Source: Gracilibacillus salitolerans
Lineage (GTDB): Bacteria; Bacillota; Bacilli; Bacillales; Amphibacillaceae
Reading direction: 5' to 3'
Length of the DNA stretch: 64,000 nt
Assembly: GCF_009650095.1 (NCBI RefSeq)
Contig: NZ_CP045915.1
Location: 4,774,001 to 4,838,000 of the forward strand
In this document: one piece after another, positions 61,388 to 64,000 of the stretch
Layout: the number at the start of each line of letters is the position of its first letter
How positions within the stretch are numbered: the stretch's first letter is position 1
The notes under the pieces: generated by a model
The model's database searches: none
What the model saw: only the letters and a program-made list of their open reading frames with translations
What the model was told of the DNA's origin: nothing
Position numbers and translations under genes: made by a program

Positions 61388-62389
61388 TTATTCAACTAAA
61401 CTTTCCAAAGCATCATCAATCATTTGACTGTTTGCAATTGGTCCTGTATACAGCCAACTTGAACCTTGACCGTACTCATAAATATTATCTTTTTGTACGG
61501 CAGGAATGTTTTGCCAAATAGGATCTTCTAATACACTTGATCCATTATCACTATTCACTAAGATGATATGATCCGCTTCTAATTCTGCCAATTTTTCTAA
61601 TGAGATTTCTGACCAGTTCGCCGTTGTTGTTTCTGAAATCTCAGATACTACACTCGGAGCTTTCAACCCTAATTCATTATATAATAGATCGCCACTGGAC
61701 AAGTTCTCACTTACAACGTAAAAAGTATCCGCAAATAGCCATAAAGCAGCAACAGACTCATCACCAATAGCTTCTTGAATTTGCCCTTTTGCATCCTCTG
61801 CTTTCGTGTCATACCCTGCTAAAACTTCTTCTGCTTTCGCTTCCATTCCGAAGACCTCAGCGATCATTTGGAATTTTTCTCGCCAGTCATTGTTTTCTTC
61901 TGTTCCTACAACAAAGGTTGGCGCAATTTTATTATATTGATCATATTTATTATCTTCTACCATGCTAGCAGAATCCATTAATAACAAGTCTGGTTCAAAT
62001 GAGGTAACTGCTTCATATGGTAATTCACTTGGAATAGTTGGAATGTCCTCTAAATCATCCTGTAAATAATCCTGAATATCTTCACCATCTCGAACAGACC
62101 ATTGTGCAACTGGTGTAACCCCTAGCGCAACTAAATAATCTTCTAGATAAGATCCAATCACTCGTTCAGGATTTGCCGGAACCTCTACTTCATGACCCAT
62201 CGCATCTGTTACGGTTCTTGTTCCTTCATCTTCTGTCTCTGTATCGTTAGCAGTTTGATCCTCTGTTGCTTCGTTTTCATCTGTAGAAGATTCTGCTGGT
62301 TCTGTATCTTCATTATTGCCACAAGCTGCTAATAGAAATAAAAAAGCAGCAGCTAAACATATTAACCAACTTTTTCTATATGCTTTCAC
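61388..62389 (-). CDS. Iron-siderophore binding lipoprotein (FecB/YfiY-like)
   Basis: A 333-residue lipoprotein with lipobox LAA-C23 and an acidic linker to about residue 60. The type III binding-protein fold follows: TVTDAMGHEVEVPANPERVIG, VALGVTPVAQWSVR and LEADHIILVNSDNGSS. These bind ferric hydroxamate or carboxylate siderophores. The start is GTG (62387-62389) with AGGAGG upstream. It is divergent from two FecCD permeases, as in the B. subtilis yfiY/yfiZ/yfhA locus. A Fur-type box lies upstream. Confidence 0.92.
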   Translation of the reverse strand: MKAYRKSWLICLAAAFLFLLAACGNNEDTEPAESSTDENEATEDQTANDTETEDEGTRTVTDAMGHEVEVPANPERVIGSYLEDYLVALGVTPVAQWSVRDGEDIQDYLQDDLEDIPTIPSELPYEAVTSFEPDLLLMDSASMVEDNKYDQYNKIAPTFVVGTEENNDWREKFQMIAEVFGMEAKAEEVLAGYDTKAEDAKGQIQEAIGDESVAALWLFADTFYVVSENLSSGDLLYNELGLKAPSVVSEISETTTANWSEISLEKLAELEADHIILVNSDNGSSVLEDPIWQNIPAVQKDNIYEYGQGSSWLYTGPIANSQMIDDALESLVE

Positions 62390-62437
62390 TTTGATAATTT
62401 CCTCCTTATGCTATGTAACACAATTCGCTCTTTTAAA

Positions 62438-62546
62438 TGATAACAATTTTCATTTTCAATTACAAGAATTATTTTTCGAGAAAAACAAAACATCTATCTA
62501 TCAATCTCTATCTTTTTCCCTTATACTAGAATGATAATAGTTCTCA
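62438..62546. promoter_or_regulatory. Fur-type boxes between siderophore genes
   Basis: TGATAACAATTTTCA (62438-62452) matches the Bacillus 7-1-7 Fur box TGATAAT-N-ATTATCA at 12 of 14 positions. A weaker TGATAATAGTTCTCA (62532-62546) follows a TATACT -10-like sequence before the permease genes. Confidence 0.6.
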
Positions 62547-62569
62547 GTTTGTTAAGGAGTCTGTACAGA

Positions 62570-63595
62570 ATGTCTTTTTCAAGAAATAATAAACGAAATT
62601 CCCGACCACTGGTTGCTTCATTCGTCATTATCGGTGGTTTCATTATACTTCTTCTTTCATTAGTAGTTTCCATCATATATGGTGCGGCGGAAATCGATTT
62701 ACCAACAACTTGGGACGCACTGACACAATTTGATCCCAATGAAACAGCACATCAGATTATTCGTAATTTACGTCTTCCACGTGGATTAGCTGCTGCACTG
62801 ATTGGCGCAGCACTTGCTGTTTCCGGTGCGATTATGCAAGGGATGACCAGAAATGCCTTGGCATCCCCATCCATTATGGGGATAACGGCTGGTGCCAGTT
62901 TTATGATTGCTGTAGCAATGGCAATTACACCACAAGTTTCATCTTTAGCTATGATGATATGGGCATTTGCTGGTGCCGGATTAGGTGCTGGAATCGTCTT
63001 TGGTGTAGGATCTATTTCTAAAAGTGGCCTCACTCCTGTTAAATTAGCATTAGCTGGTACTGCTGTTACATCGATGTTAAGCGCACTTTCTTCTGGCATT
63101 GCTATTCATTTTAATATTGCCAAGGATATGAGCTTCTGGTATGCAGGTGGGGTGGCCAGTGTCCAATGGATCCATGTCCAATTACTGGCACCGATTGTAA
63201 TTATAGGGCTGCTTATCGCTCTCTTACTATCAAAATCGATTACTGTATTAAATTTAGGTGAAGATGTTGCTAAAGGGCTTGGGCAACAAACTGTCCTTCT
63301 GAAAATCATCGCAACCATAGTTGTGCTCTTATTAACAGGAGCCGCTGTCGCTGTAGCAGGAACCATTGGATTTATCGGGCTAGTCATTCCACACATTACC
63401 CGTTTCCTTGTCGGAGTTAATTATAGATGGATTATTCCAGCTGCTGCTGTCTTAGGGGCTCTATTGCTTGTCCTTGCTGATACAGCTTCGCGTATGGTCA
63501 ATCCTCCATTTGAAACACCAGTAGGTACGATGACTGCATTAGTAGGGGTCCCCTTTTTCCTCTATCTTGCTAGACGTGAAGGGAGAGGATTGTAA
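62570..63595 (+). CDS. Siderophore ABC permease (FecCD family)
   Basis: A 341-residue permease with about ten membrane segments. The ATG at 62570 (MSFSRNNKRN) is preceded by AAGGAG; earlier in-frame ATGs have no such signal. RLPRGLAAALIGAALAVSGAIMQG, NALASPSIMGITAGASF and GTIGFIGLVIPHITRFLVG are FecCD signatures. Its stop codon overlaps the next gene's start by one base (TAATG), so the pair is translated together. Confidence 0.94.
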   Translation: MSFSRNNKRNSRPLVASFVIIGGFIILLLSLVVSIIYGAAEIDLPTTWDALTQFDPNETAHQIIRNLRLPRGLAAALIGAALAVSGAIMQGMTRNALASPSIMGITAGASFMIAVAMAITPQVSSLAMMIWAFAGAGLGAGIVFGVGSISKSGLTPVKLALAGTAVTSMLSALSSGIAIHFNIAKDMSFWYAGGVASVQWIHVQLLAPIVIIGLLIALLLSKSITVLNLGEDVAKGLGQQTVLLKIIATIVVLLLTGAAVAVAGTIGFIGLVIPHITRFLVGVNYRWIIPAAAVLGALLLVLADTASRMVNPPFETPVGTMTALVGVPFFLYLARREGRGL

Positions 63596-64000
63596 TGGTA
63601 TCACAAAAAAGAAAAACAGGATTATTACTGATAGGACTCCTTCTCGCGATTTTTGTAACACTATTAATTTCACTTAATACAGGAACAATGACGATCGGTC
63701 CTATAGACGTATGGAAAACAATAATAGGGCAAGGTAGTGATCAGAATGAGCTTGTATTATTTGATTTCCGTTTACCACGAATGGTAATAGCACTCTTAAT
63801 CGGAGCGGGTATGGCGATATCCGGAGCCATTTTACAAGGGGTCACCCATAATGAATTAGCCGATCCCGGTATTTTAGGGATTAATAGTGGGGCAGGTTTT
63901 GCTGTTGTATTATTTATCTATTTAACACAAGGAAGTACATCCTCCCAAGTGTTTATACTCCCATTAGCTGCACTTGCAGGAGCGGTGTTAGCTGCGATAT
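63595..64000 (+). CDS. Second siderophore ABC permease (FecCD family), cut by window end
   Basis: From the ATG at 63595 the frame is open to the window edge (135 codons). FRLPRMVIALLIGAGMAISG, LQGVTHNELADPGILGINSG and hydrophobic segments near residues 10-25 and 105-135 identify a FecCD permease partner. It would pair with the preceding permease; the ATPase is not within the window. Confidence 0.9.
   Translation, partial: MVSQKRKTGLLLIGLLLAIFVTLLISLNTGTMTIGPIDVWKTIIGQGSDQNELVLFDFRLPRMVIALLIGAGMAISGAILQGVTHNELADPGILGINSGAGFAVVLFIYLTQGSTSSQVFILPLAALAGAVLAAI

Noticed and set aside
1..64000. CRISPR arrays, tRNA or rRNA genes, prophage or defence islands
   Set aside because: No regularly spaced repeats, tRNA-like cloverleafs, rRNA sequence, phage structural genes or known defence genes were seen; TnpB is the only nuclease of interest.

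Overview
The window looks like a chromosome segment of a low-GC Gram-positive bacterium of the Bacillaceae. Support for this: strong GGAGG-type ribosome binding sites, lipobox lipoproteins whose N-terminal linkers are rich in D, E, N and S, CcpA-type cre boxes, a Fur-type box, Bacillus-like gene sets (Lpl/Yes-type ABC transporters, DUF624 proteins, a fruR-fruK-fruA operon) and GC-rich intergenic repeats of the kind found in halotolerant Bacillaceae. A Gracilibacillus- or Oceanobacillus-like host is inference. There are no rRNA or tRNA genes, CRISPR arrays or prophage. Almost everything is about carbohydrate uptake and catabolism.

Region 1 (1-15.2 kb, minus strand) is a glycoside-degrading locus: a CUT1 ABC importer without its own ATPase (two permeases and a lipoprotein), then GH38, GH125, GH29, GH3 and a second GH38 enzyme, and a cut-off reductase-like gene. 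No hydrolase has a signal peptide, so oligosaccharides are probably imported and cut in the cytoplasm. The set alpha-mannosidase + exo-1,6-mannosidase + fucosidase suggests fucosylated N-glycans or related mannosides. A cre-like box overlaps the likely promoter.

Region 2 (15.4-28.5 kb, minus strand) holds a Gfo/Idh/MocA oxidoreductase, a lone TnpB element with recognisable ends, a membrane-anchored AraC-type regulator, two DUF624 membrane proteins, a second CUT1 importer with a perfect cre box, a cupin-AraC regulator and two TIM-barrel sugar isomerases. Several GC-rich intergenic repeats lie here.

Region 3 (28.9-34.8 kb) has an SDR dehydrogenase divergent from a ROK repressor (two identical palindromes between them), a uronate-dehydrogenase-like protein whose 3' end runs into an antisense remnant of an ECF sigma gene, and an ArsR-SRPBCC-VOC operon.

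Region 4 (34.8-46.4 kb) is an L-fucose locus: lacI-fucU-fucA-kinase-fucI on the minus strand and, divergently, a frameshifted FGGY kinase, an FSA-type aldolase and a complete CUT2 ABC importer. Matching ACCGGT-centred palindromes upstream of both arms suggest one LacI regulon. Fucose released by the GH29 enzyme of region 1 could be used here.

Region 5 (46.5-64 kb) contains a WYL regulator with a short UvrA-like ATPase, the fructose PTS operon with a tandem operator, an unassigned membrane transporter, an aldonate-type operon (GntR, a TIM-barrel protein of unknown function and an aldehyde dehydrogenase, divergent from a galactonate-dehydratase-like enzyme and an orphan solute-binding protein), and a Fur-type siderophore uptake locus cut by the window end.
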